In this document: positions 34,128 through 42,072 of the stretch, piece by piece
Layout: each line of letters begins with the position of its first letter
Numbering within the stretch: the first letter of the stretch is position 1
NCBI GenBank assembly: GCA_965229525.1
Contig: OZ245886.1
Coordinates: 2,046,001 to 2,110,000, forward strand
Source of the DNA: HXMU1420-13 sp965229525
GTDB lineage: Bacteria; Bacteroidota; Rhodothermia; Balneolales; Balneolaceae
Length of the DNA: 64,000 bases
Reading direction: 5' to 3'
Notes under the pieces: generated by a model
Databases searched by the model: none
What the model saw: only the letters and a program-made list of their open reading frames with translations
Told to the model about the DNA's origin: nothing
Made by a program: the position numbers and the translations under genes

Positions 34128-34928
34128 TTATTTAAGCAAAAGCATTCTTTTTGTGAAAGACTGATGTTCAGTTTCCAGTCGATATAAATACACACCAGAT
34201 GGCATTGATGAAGCATCCCAATTCAGAGTATAAGAACCTGCAGAAAAACTGCCATTAGCCAGAACAGAAACCGGCTGACCAATTGTATTGAATATGGTCA
34301 GTCGAACATTGGATGCTTCATTTACTTCGAATGAAATAGTTGTACTCGGGTTAAATGGATTGGGATAATTTTGATCCAACCTGATCGATAAAGGGGACGA
34401 GCTTTCAACTTCAAATGAAGTTGCCAGAGCATCAAGTTGGGTTTGGATTTCTTCAATTACATCTTCGTAATCAGAATTAACAAATACATTTCCTTTATAC
34501 TGTAAAGTACCGTTTGCTCCAATTACAACAGATCGATCATACGCTGAAGTTGTTCCATAATAATTGCTCAATGTCTGACGGCCATTTAAAAGCAAGGGAT
34601 ATGTAATTCCGGTAACATTTTGAAAACTTACATTTTGAGATGCCGAATTATTCCAGGTATCAATACCAAATGCTCTGAAATTGTCTTCGTTTTTAAACAT
34701 CTGAAATATCTCAGTTTCAGTAACCGGACCATTTGTTCGGCAATGGGGACAGCCCGCACCATAGAAAAAGATGTAAACCACCTTATCCTGTAAATCCGAC
34801 AGAGTTATAGTTTCATCGCTACCCAGTACCGAAAGTGTAAAATCCGGTGCAGCCTCTCCGACCGAAACCTGAGCAGAAACACTCGTTGATAACAAGAGAA
34901 GAGTAAAAATTGAGGACCATTTTTTCAT
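34128..34928 (-). CDS. Redoxin/thioredoxin-fold protein with T9SS sorting domain
   Basis: 266 residues: a signal peptide (LLLLSTSVSAQ), an AhpC/TSA-like redoxin domain (about 20-165) with the dithiol in FFYGAGCPHCRTNGPVTET, and a complete T9SS type A C-terminal domain (NYPNPFNPSTTISFEV ... GVYLYRLETEHQSFTKRMLLLK, quoted here in parts). It is therefore expected to be exported by T9SS to the surface or medium. Its catalytic domain is a close paralogue of the lipoprotein encoded one base upstream (shared GAGCPHCRTNG and SAYDRSVVI). It is the last gene of a four-gene minus-strand cluster and may act in extracellular thiol or peroxide chemistry (inference). Confidence 0.85.
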   Translation of the reverse strand: MKKWSSIFTLLLLSTSVSAQVSVGEAAPDFTLSVLGSDETITLSDLQDKVVYIFFYGAGCPHCRTNGPVTETEIFQMFKNEDNFRAFGIDTWNNSASQNVSFQNVTGITYPLLLNGRQTLSNYYGTTSAYDRSVVIGANGTLQYKGNVFVNSDYEDVIEEIQTQLDALATSFEVESSSPLSIRLDQNYPNPFNPSTTISFEVNEASNVRLTIFNTIGQPVSVLANGSFSAGSYTLNWDASSMPSGVYLYRLETEHQSFTKRMLLLK

Positions 34929-34929
34929 A

Positions 34930-35457
34930 CTAGTTTCCGATTTGGTTTAATTCTAATTGGATGACATCAACGACGGCGTTTACGTCTGTATTTACAAATC
35001 CATTTCCTTGATACACCACCAATCCATCCGGATTTATTACTACAGAACGATCATAAGCAGATGATGATCCATAATAATTAACCAATGTTTGTCTTGCATT
35101 AAGCAAGAGTGGATAAGTAATGCCTGTTGTATTTCTGAATGAGGTATTATCTGCGGATGACTGATTCCATGTGTCAAGTCCTAGGGCAACAAAGTTTGGA
35201 TTACTTGCAAATTCCTGATTAATTCTGGTTTCAGTAACCGGGCCATTTGTTCGGCAGTGGGGACATCCCGCGCCATAAAAAAACAGATAAACGACCTTTC
35301 CACGAAAATCACTTAAACTGATTTCATTTCCATTAAGTGATGTGTGGGTGAATTCGGAAGCAGGTGTATTTGGAGTTGAACCTGTTGAACTGTTGCTGGA
35401 TGTTGCTGAGCATCCAACTAAAGTAAAAAGTAAAGTAAGTGTTAATAGTGCTCTCAT
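34930..35457 (-). CDS. Redoxin-domain lipoprotein
   Basis: 175 residues. The signal sequence ends at the lipobox LVGCS, with a Ser/Thr-rich linker, then the redoxin domain with FFYGAGCPHCRTNG (CPHC dithiol) and NYYGSSSAYDRSVVINPDG. It is predicted to be lipid-anchored in the envelope. The next gene in the operon carries the same domain but with T9SS cargo features, implying duplication followed by re-targeting. It lies 14 bases after the outer-membrane protein gene and one base before its paralogue. Confidence 0.85.
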   Translation of the reverse strand: MRALLTLTLLFTLVGCSATSSNSSTGSTPNTPASEFTHTSLNGNEISLSDFRGKVVYLFFYGAGCPHCRTNGPVTETRINQEFASNPNFVALGLDTWNQSSADNTSFRNTTGITYPLLLNARQTLVNYYGSSSAYDRSVVINPDGLVVYQGNGFVNTDVNAVVDVIQLELNQIGN

Positions 35458-35471
35458 GATGAATTGTCAAT

Positions 35472-36983
35472 TTAAAATCTAGTTGTTAAACGAAGTTCTA
35501 TCCCTTCAAAATCAAGGATTTCATAACAGATTCCAGAAGTGCAGGCAGGACCGCCTCTTCGTTTTCCTGCAAAAATTTCGAAGGTGTTATTCTCATTTGC
35601 CTTATATAGGGCATTTCCACCAACCCAAAAACGGGTATCTTCTTCAAAAGTGGTAAAGGTTCTGGGATTATCCGTTAGCTGTGGATCTGTAGATGCTTCT
35701 ACGATTCCACTAATGATAAACTCGGATGAAAACGAAAGTGAAAAGGCCGCATATACATTTGCAGTATTATCAGGATCGAATGAGCGAGTGAATTGTTGAT
35801 ATTGCAGGTCAAGAACTACACCCAGATCATTTTGGAAGATGTTTTCCGTGATTAATCCAATTGACAATCGATCTTCCTCGCCTTTTAAGTCATCTTGTGC
35901 ATAATCAAAAAAGCTCTTCACGCTTAAGTTATCACTTACCTGATACAAGCCTTCGATAAAAAATTCATTGAATTCAAAACGTGCAAACCCATCGTTAACA
36001 GCTCGAGACCAGTTAAAGGTAATATTATGACCATCTTCAAAATTGTAGTAAACCTCTGATTGAAATCCTGTTTCACCTGCAGTATCCAGTACATGTGTGC
36101 TTCTATTTAAAACCGGATATGTATGTTCTCTGATAAGTGATGGAGGATCATTATAGCCACTGCCTAATCTAAGGTTACTGTAATTTTTATATTCAAGGCT
36201 ACCGCCAAACCCTCCATAATAAAAATTGGACCCAGCATATAGTCCAAAAGCATCAACATCCGAATCAAAAGAAAATGCGTTATCTAATTCAAAGGCGTAT
36301 TCACTAAACAATTGAACGTTCGGATTAAGGTTATAATCAACAAGCAAGGATCCATAATCCTGAAAATCTGATATGTTCGAGTTAGTTCTCATCAGAATGG
36401 CACCTACATTTAGGTCATCTGTTACATAAATATTTGCCTGTAACGCCTCTACAAGGTCTGGTCGACGTAAAGAATCTGGTTTGAAATTTGGGGGAAGTGG
36501 ATTAAATAAAGGTTGTGCTCTAACCGCTTTTATTTCAAATCGTTCGGCAGTGTAGTCTATTGCAACTCCCTCCAGGTCTCGAAAAAATGCATATCGAGTT
36601 CGTTCAAATTCATCTTCAAAGACAGAACCGGGAATATCATAGCTGCGAAGAAGTAAACCTCGCCCTAAAGTCTCATAAAAATTTCCAACTCGAACTCGAA
36701 ATTGGTCATCCTGAAACTGAACCCTTCTTTGGGTTAAATCGAAAAAATTTCTCTCTTCAATTGGGGTGTAGAACTGCTCAAGCTTACCATAAAGGCTAAA
36801 ATTGCCAGAATCGTAATATAGATTTGTTTGATTGTATGAACTCGAATAATCAGTGTCTTGCTCATATGGAAGATTACCTAATTGAAATTCAAACGTATTG
36901 CTGCCATACCATTGGGCTTGGCTTAAAGTTGAAGTAGTTAGAACAATTAGGAAAGCTGCGACAACGCGTTTATGTAATCTCAT
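35472..36983 (-). CDS. Outer-membrane beta-barrel protein (DUF6029-like)
   Basis: 503 residues with a signal peptide (LIVLTTSTLSQAQ). The mature part is an alternating, aromatic-rich, repeated beta-strand sequence ending in ELRLTTRF, with the terminal Phe and alternating hydrophobics of an outer-membrane barrel. The segment RVGNFYETLGRGLLLRSYD resembles Bacteroidota DUF6029-type proteins. The ATG overlaps the TlpA-like gene stop by four bases (ATGA). Its product may be the outer-membrane partner of the redoxins in this cluster. No solute is predicted. Confidence 0.8.
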   Translation of the reverse strand: MRLHKRVVAAFLIVLTTSTLSQAQWYGSNTFEFQLGNLPYEQDTDYSSSYNQTNLYYDSGNFSLYGKLEQFYTPIEERNFFDLTQRRVQFQDDQFRVRVGNFYETLGRGLLLRSYDIPGSVFEDEFERTRYAFFRDLEGVAIDYTAERFEIKAVRAQPLFNPLPPNFKPDSLRRPDLVEALQANIYVTDDLNVGAILMRTNSNISDFQDYGSLLVDYNLNPNVQLFSEYAFELDNAFSFDSDVDAFGLYAGSNFYYGGFGGSLEYKNYSNLRLGSGYNDPPSLIREHTYPVLNRSTHVLDTAGETGFQSEVYYNFEDGHNITFNWSRAVNDGFARFEFNEFFIEGLYQVSDNLSVKSFFDYAQDDLKGEEDRLSIGLITENIFQNDLGVVLDLQYQQFTRSFDPDNTANVYAAFSLSFSSEFIISGIVEASTDPQLTDNPRTFTTFEEDTRFWVGGNALYKANENNTFEIFAGKRRGGPACTSGICYEILDFEGIELRLTTRF

Positions 36984-37456
36984 TCCTCAAGTAACTTGAT
37001 GATCTCGTCTCTAATCTCATCTTCTTCACCGGGTTTATAACCCTCATGGAAATAGATGATTTCATTATCCTCATTTACAATAAGAAGAGTTGGAACCGCG
37101 CGTACTGAAAGTTTAGCCATCACCTCACTATTTACATCCAGTAAAATGGGATAAGTAACACCAAGTGAACGAGCAAATGGTTTTACTTTAGCAAGGTTTC
37201 TTGGACCATCGATACTGATTCCTATAAACTGAACACCATCATCTTCGAATTCTTCGGAAATCTCGACCAATTTTGGGATGGATTTCACACAAGGTTTACA
37301 CCAGGTAGCCCAAAAATCAATAACAGTAAATTTTTCTCCTTTAAGGCTGTTATAGGAAACGGTTCGGTTATCCAGATTCTTGAGTCTGAAATTTGTAACT
37401 GTTGGATTCTCAACTATGCCAGCAGTAAGAATGAGTAGAGCAATAAATAGTTTCAT
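36980..37456 (-). CDS. TlpA-like periplasmic thioredoxin
   Basis: 158 residues. A short hydrophobic N-terminus (LFIALLILTAGIV) acts as a signal peptide or anchor, then a TlpA/ResA-type domain with active site FWATWCKPCVKSIPKL (CKPC) and the cis-Pro region VRAVPTLLIV. These proteins reduce disulfides in exported proteins. It is the first gene of the cluster with the outer-membrane barrel and two redoxins, coupled to the barrel gene by an ATGA overlap. It is the likely periplasmic reductant for the cluster (inference). Confidence 0.88.
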   Translation of the reverse strand: MKLFIALLILTAGIVENPTVTNFRLKNLDNRTVSYNSLKGEKFTVIDFWATWCKPCVKSIPKLVEISEEFEDDGVQFIGISIDGPRNLAKVKPFARSLGVTYPILLDVNSEVMAKLSVRAVPTLLIVNEDNEIIYFHEGYKPGEEDEIRDEIIKLLEE

Positions 37457-37511
37457 GATTTTCTTTTTTCCTGAATTTGCAGAAATAAATAGAGCTATTT
37501 ATCACGAAAGC

Positions 37512-37542
37512 ATAAAAAAAGCCCCGGAAGTTCGGAGCTTTT
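37512..37542 (-). terminator. Intrinsic terminator after the TolB-like lipoprotein gene
   Basis: The hairpin at 37517-37542, written on the minus strand AAAAGCTCCGAACTTCCGGG..., has a ~10-bp stem with one mismatch and a two-to-four-base loop. It runs into a T-rich stretch on the minus strand (A-run 37514-37520 on the plus strand). It is placed just beyond the stop at 37565. Confidence 0.82.
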
Positions 37543-37564
37543 AAAAATTTAATGGAATTAAAAG

Positions 37565-38656
37565 CTAATCCACCCAATCAGCAATAAAAACATTGGTTGA
37601 TCGATCGCCGCCATTATAACGATTTGATGCAAAAACGATTTTAGTTCCATCGTATGAAAACATCGGGAATGAGTCGAAGGTGTTGTCGAATGAGATTTGC
37701 TTCAAATTAGAACCGTCTGCATCCATCATATAAATGTTGAAAGGGAATCCCCTTTCGGAGCCATGATTTGATGAAAACACAATTTTCTCGCCAGAAGGAT
37801 GATAATATGGAGCCCAGTTTGCGTTACCTAAATCGGTAATTTGTTTAAGGTCGGTTCCATCAATATTCACAGTGAAAATTTCCATATTGGTTGGTTGCAC
37901 CAACCCTTGAGCAAGTAGTCTTTTGTATTCTTCTTGTTCTTCAGGAGTCTCAGGTCTTGAAGCTCTGAAAACTAGTTTTTGTCCATCCGGCGAAAAAAAA
38001 GCACCACCATCATAGCCCAGGTCATCGGTAATTTGAACTACATTAGAGCCATCTGTATCCATGATGAAAAGCTCAAGATCGCCAGTCCGCATAGATGTAA
38101 ATACAATCTTTGTTCCATCTGGTGATAAAGTTGCTTCTGCATCATAGCCCGGAGTATTTGGTGTAAGATTCGCAATAATCTCACCATCTAAATTAGCTTT
38201 AAAGATGTCATATCCTTCATAAATAGGCCAAACATATGCTCCTCCGGGACCACGTTCCGGGACAGCAGGACAGGCATCATCGGCCAAATGAGTAGAACCA
38301 TAAACAAATGTTGTATCACCCGGCAAGAAAAAAGCACAAGTGGTACGACCTAATCCTGTACTCACCATTTTAGGTTCAAAACCCGGTTCATTTGCTTTTG
38401 CCTTCATGTAGAAAATTTGATCGCAATCCACACCCCACTCAGAGTTGTCTGATTGGAAAATGAGTGCATCATCATCAAAACCCCAATAAGCTTCTGCGTT
38501 ATTAGCACCATGAGTTAATTGCTGAATATTTCTAAAGTGTACTTCCTGATCATATCGTAGCGTATCGGTGGTTGGATCGTAAGTATTTTCAGGTGATTGT
38601 TCCGCACAATGGATGAATAGAATAGCTGGTAAAAGAAGAAGTAGGTAGTTTTTCAT
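37565..38656 (-). CDS. TolB-like PD40 beta-propeller lipoprotein
   Basis: 363 residues. The signal ends at the lipobox LFIHCA. At least four PD40/TolB-type repeats are visible (DAEATLSPDGTKIVFTS, GGAFFSPDGQKLVFRAS, APYYHPSGEKIVFSSNH, FPMFSYDGTKIVFASNRY), each followed by xIYxMDxDGSNxxQIT strands, so a beta-propeller is expected. It is probably anchored to a membrane in the periplasm. The family binds proteins or glycans, or has no known enzymatic function. The gene is monocistronic between two terminators. Confidence 0.85.
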   Translation of the reverse strand: MKNYLLLLLPAILFIHCAEQSPENTYDPTTDTLRYDQEVHFRNIQQLTHGANNAEAYWGFDDDALIFQSDNSEWGVDCDQIFYMKAKANEPGFEPKMVSTGLGRTTCAFFLPGDTTFVYGSTHLADDACPAVPERGPGGAYVWPIYEGYDIFKANLDGEIIANLTPNTPGYDAEATLSPDGTKIVFTSMRTGDLELFIMDTDGSNVVQITDDLGYDGGAFFSPDGQKLVFRASRPETPEEQEEYKRLLAQGLVQPTNMEIFTVNIDGTDLKQITDLGNANWAPYYHPSGEKIVFSSNHGSERGFPFNIYMMDADGSNLKQISFDNTFDSFPMFSYDGTKIVFASNRYNGGDRSTNVFIADWVD

Positions 38657-39198
38657 TAGTTATTGTGTTTTTTATTACGTCAAATGAATTATCACTTAAT
38701 AAAAGAAAACTAAAAGATACGGCAGACAGACATTTAATTATTAAAAGAACATAATTTTTTGCGGTAATAATATTCTACCATTTTTGATCAATGAATTAAA
38801 GCTTTTATTGATGGACAATTTCTAGTCAAAAAAGAAAAAGCCTCATGTTCAGTGAGGCTTTCTCGGGGGGATGAGCCCCAATCCTAGGGTATGGTTTGGG
38901 GCTTCCTTTAGGGGTTAATTTCTAATACCAATGCACATTTCTTGATCGGTGATGAGTAATTATTTGGACATAAACTCCATCACGACCAGAAAATTTTAAA
39001 ATCTGACTTTAATTATTGAATTAGACTGGTTGGAAAAACACTGCCGTACCTAAAGATGTGAAGAAGAATTTCTCTTCGTTTACTGTCCTTTCTTCTAATT
39101 CTTTCTATTGACCATTTTTTTGATGCTTCAAAAATAAGAAGCTCTTCATTCGATTGCCAAATGCTTTTTCAGAATTAATCTAAATTAATGTAAAGAGT
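38657..39198. other. 542-bp intergenic region
   Basis: It holds the TolB-like gene's promoter on its left, the 3' terminator of the SGNH gene (38828-38861) and a second hairpin, AGCCCCAA (38874-38881) / TTGGGGCT (38896-38903). The right-hand 290 bases show no gene, repeat or recognisable RNA. Confidence 0.4.
38828..38861 (-). terminator. Intrinsic terminator reading leftward
   Basis: Perfect 9-bp stem AAAGCCTCA (38837-38845) / TGAGGCTTT (38853-38861) with a 7-base loop. On the minus strand it is followed by TTCTTTTTTGA. It is the only strong terminator downstream of the SGNH hydrolase gene, although about 340 bases away. Confidence 0.75.
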
Positions 39199-40689
39199 CT
39201 AACGATTTGAAAATGCTTCTAAAAGTTGACCATAAACACTTTTTCCCATTTTAAAAAGTCGTTCCTGATTCCCTAAAGAAAGGTATCTAAGCGCAAGTCT
39301 AAGCTCTGTTAACAAGGCAGGTGGATTATTCACCAACGAGTCTTCTTTAATTGCATACTCCCAATCCATAGGCTTTTGAAATTTTACTCCAGCTCTTTGC
39401 ATCACGGTTCTGTAGTTATTAGCCATGAGTGCATAACCGATGGTTGTGGGATGAAGCCCATCCAAACTAAAAATTCCCCCTTTATAAATTTTCCCCGTTT
39501 CTTTTTTTGCACGTATAAAATCTGTGGTTAGCATAGCTTCATTATCATTGTTCACTAAATGAGTTGTTAAATCATTTCTTTTCAGTGCGGCAATGAAGTC
39601 ATCAGGATATCCTCTCAAAAGCTCACCACCAAGTCTGCGCTTAGCCATACTGGCTACATGTTTTGCCATCGGGACTACGTGCCAGCCATATTCCTTAGCA
39701 ATTTTTCTAATGATGCTATTATACTCATCAACGGTAAAATCGATTTGAATGGCTTCATCCTTAGTTAGGTGTGGATGTTTTTCTGGGTCGAAATCTTCAT
39801 CCCAAATCCAGAATCGGGTATAGTAATCGAAATACCCTAGATGATTTGATGAAAATTCTGAGTTAACTCCGCGCAAAATAGGAGGGATAGTTGGATAGGG
39901 AATGGTTGGAACAAAGACACGTTCAGCTCCAATTTCAGCTACTTTATGAGCTAATGTTCGATATTCAAATTCAAAATGCTCAGGACGATAAATCGAATGC
40001 TTTCGGAAAGCCATGAATGAGTTAAGATCTTCCGGTTCCGACCAGGTTAGATGTAGGTTAATGATTGCTCCCAACGCATTGTTGTGGCCAAGGCAGACAA
40101 TCAAATTTTCAATCCCACCATCTTCTGAAAGTGCTCGTACATTCTGAATTTGAGTTCTTAGTTCCCATTCCGGGTTAAAGCTGGGATTCAATACCAGCCT
40201 TGCTGTGGTATATTTTGCGTGTTCTGGAAGAAGACCAAAAATTGAATAACGTTCTTTATGATCATCAATAAATTCACGGCTGTTTTTTTCATGGATCATC
40301 CATGAATCATTTATTGCCAATCCCCAAATCGCCTGATTATGATAAGGGGTAGTTCTGTGAACACGTAAATCCTTAAAACCACCTTCCCAGTATTTTTTAA
40401 TTCGTTTCAGTGTGGTAAAAGTATGGGATAATGCCGATGGATATTCATCCATCGAAATATGCGGGCCAAACTCATCGGCAAGTCCTCTGAGAATAACTTC
40501 CAAATTTAGAGGAATACCGGCCTGAGCTGTAAATACAGGTTGCTGAAAATCAGGGAGAGGATCAAAGCAGCGAGCTATAAAAGAAGGAAAATTGATGTCA
40601 GTTCGGTAAATACCCCCATTTTGAAAACCCTGAGCAAGGGAATCTCCAAAAACTACCAATTTATGTTTTGCTTCTTTCTTCTTGAACAT
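39199..40689 (-). CDS. SGNH/GDSL-type hydrolase
   Basis: 496 residues from the ATG at 40689. The open frame extends to 40779, but those extra codons cover a repeat hairpin, and MFKKKEAKHKLVVFGDSLAQ is a natural start. Block I of SGNH enzymes is VVFGDSLAQGF with the nucleophile Ser; LGHNNALG fits the block with the oxyanion Asn; LDGLHPTTIGYALMA is block V with the Asp-x-x-His pair. No signal peptide is seen, so it is probably cytoplasmic. It is larger than typical SGNH esterases, with long inserts between blocks. The substrate is unknown. It is divergent from the CMD gene. Confidence 0.78.
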   Translation of the reverse strand: MFKKKEAKHKLVVFGDSLAQGFQNGGIYRTDINFPSFIARCFDPLPDFQQPVFTAQAGIPLNLEVILRGLADEFGPHISMDEYPSALSHTFTTLKRIKKYWEGGFKDLRVHRTTPYHNQAIWGLAINDSWMIHEKNSREFIDDHKERYSIFGLLPEHAKYTTARLVLNPSFNPEWELRTQIQNVRALSEDGGIENLIVCLGHNNALGAIINLHLTWSEPEDLNSFMAFRKHSIYRPEHFEFEYRTLAHKVAEIGAERVFVPTIPYPTIPPILRGVNSEFSSNHLGYFDYYTRFWIWDEDFDPEKHPHLTKDEAIQIDFTVDEYNSIIRKIAKEYGWHVVPMAKHVASMAKRRLGGELLRGYPDDFIAALKRNDLTTHLVNNDNEAMLTTDFIRAKKETGKIYKGGIFSLDGLHPTTIGYALMANNYRTVMQRAGVKFQKPMDWEYAIKEDSLVNNPPALLTELRLALRYLSLGNQERLFKMGKSVYGQLLEAFSNR

Positions 40690-40735
40690 GATGCCAGAAA
40701 TTTGCCACGAAATCATGAAAGCACAAAATAAAAAA

Positions 40736-40766
40736 GTCCCTCTTGAGAGGGGATACAGGGGTGTGT
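40736..40766. repeat. Small dispersed-repeat-like palindrome
   Basis: GTCCCTCTTGAGAGGGGA followed by TACAGGGGTGTGT, with a CCCTC-TTGA-GAGGG hairpin (40738-40751). The phrase resembles a short intergenic repeat I associate with Bacteroidota genomes. It sits in the gap between the divergent SGNH and CMD genes. Confidence 0.4.
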
Positions 40767-40791
40767 ACATTAGAATCAAAAATCCAATATC

Positions 40792-41163
40792 ATGTCAGAT
40801 TCAGAAATCAAAAACCGCCTCCAGGAATTTCGCGAAAAAAGAGCAGCTCAGAATGAGAAAGTATTAGGACTAGATCATTTAGGAATCAAAAGGTTCTTTA
40901 ATATGGACTCTAATACCTATCGTGATGGAGCTTTGGACTCCAAAACAAAAGAACTACTCGGACTTGTAGCTTCATCCGTTTTACGCTGTAACGATTGTAT
41001 CGATTACCACCTGGAACAGTGCGCCAAAACCGGATCAACTAAAGCAGAAATCGTGGATGCTCTAAACGTAGCTTTGATTGTTGGGGGGAGCATCGTGATA
41101 CCCCACATGCGGCATGCTGTGGATACGCTGGAGTTTCTTGAAGAGGAGGGAAGTTTTAATTAA
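40792..41163 (+). CDS. Carboxymuconolactone decarboxylase (CMD/AhpD-like) family protein
   Basis: 123 residues. SSVLRCNDCIDYHLEQCAKTG contains the CxxC plus His triad of AhpD-like CMD proteins, which support alkylhydroperoxidase-type disulfide chemistry. The C-terminal MRHAVDTLEFLEE is helical and typical of the family. It is cytoplasmic. A peroxidase-partner or protective role is likely, but the true substrate is open. It is followed by a 144-bp AT-rich gap before the LuxR-type gene. Confidence 0.85.
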   Translation: MSDSEIKNRLQEFREKRAAQNEKVLGLDHLGIKRFFNMDSNTYRDGALDSKTKELLGLVASSVLRCNDCIDYHLEQCAKTGSTKAEIVDALNVALIVGGSIVIPHMRHAVDTLEFLEEEGSFN

Positions 41164-41307
41164 GAATTAAAAATATTTCAATTAAAAATGAAAGAACAGA
41201 ATTTTTTAAATCTTAATAGAATCATTTTTAAAGTTAAAATTCTCCAAAGGGCGAGGAATTTTTGAAAAACCTTTTTTTTCCTTTTTATTTTGGGAGAGAA
41301 AGTTTTC

Positions 41308-42012
41308 ATGGAGTACAGGACAGAATCTGAAATATTAAGAATACAAGTACAAAGTTTATTTATTCTGGACAAGCTTTTCAGGAAAAACTTTGATTCGTTA
41401 CAGGATCTGGTAGATTTGATGCCCGGTATTTTTCATGTGAATGACAAGACTGACCTTACAATTGGTCATTTAAATAAGGCCGGTGAAAATTGGGGGCTTC
41501 TTTCCAAAGAAGAAATAAATGAAATGGGGGTAGAATATTTCAACAAGTATGTTCACCCCGACAGCATTAAATTTGTAGCCCCACGATTTCTGGAATTCTA
41601 TCAGAAAGCAGATGATGATCAGTTACATGCGGAGTTTCAAAAAATTCTTAATCCAAGAACACATGAATATGAAACTTTCTTTACGGTTTGTAAACCATTC
41701 AAGAAACATAATCTATTGCTTACTTCATCAAATCCTATTTCCGGTATTGATTCGGTAGTACGTAGGATTGAAAGAATAGCTGGTGAGGAAATATATGTAA
41801 GAAAACACTTTGAAAGTTTTCAGTCTCTAACCCCTAGAGAAAGAGATGTTCTACGACTCATTACTATTGGAAATACAAATAAACAAATCTCCGAGCAGCT
41901 TTTTATCACACTTGATACAGTGAAAAGTCACCGGAAAAAGATTAAGAAAAAAACGGAAATTAATACTACTGCGGGATTAGTCCGATATGCGTTAGCATTT
42001 GAATTAATTTGA
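41308..42012 (+). CDS. LuxR-type transcriptional regulator
   Basis: 234 residues from the ATG at 41308, which is preceded at suitable spacing by a purine-rich GGGAGAGAAAG. A frame-extending TTG at 41290 lies within that ribosome-binding region, so it is rejected. The C-terminal ~65 residues form a LuxR/GerE helix-turn-helix (LTPRERDVLRLITIGNTNKQ, then TLDTVKSHRKKIKKK). The N-terminal 160 residues look like a degenerate PAS-like sensor; no receiver Asp motif is evident. It is probably the local regulator of the two downstream secreted-protein genes, but that is positional inference. Confidence 0.85.
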   Translation: MEYRTESEILRIQVQSLFILDKLFRKNFDSLQDLVDLMPGIFHVNDKTDLTIGHLNKAGENWGLLSKEEINEMGVEYFNKYVHPDSIKFVAPRFLEFYQKADDDQLHAEFQKILNPRTHEYETFFTVCKPFKKHNLLLTSSNPISGIDSVVRRIERIAGEEIYVRKHFESFQSLTPRERDVLRLITIGNTNKQISEQLFITLDTVKSHRKKIKKKTEINTTAGLVRYALAFELI

Positions 42013-42034
42013 AAATCCCCAGAAGTGGGGATTT
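42013..42034 (+). terminator. Weak terminator-like hairpin after the LuxR gene
   Basis: AAATCCCC (42013-42020) / GGGGATTT (42027-42034), a perfect 8-bp stem with a 6-base loop beginning immediately after the stop codon. The T-run is short, so termination may be partial. Confidence 0.5.
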
Positions 42035-42072
42035 AATACTAAAGATTACTCCATTATTTTAACATAAAAATT

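Noticed and set aside
40690..40779. Upstream extension of the SGNH hydrolase to 40779
   Set aside because: It covers a repeat hairpin and would add a hydrophobic stretch not expected before the GDSL block. The ATG at 40689 is more plausible.
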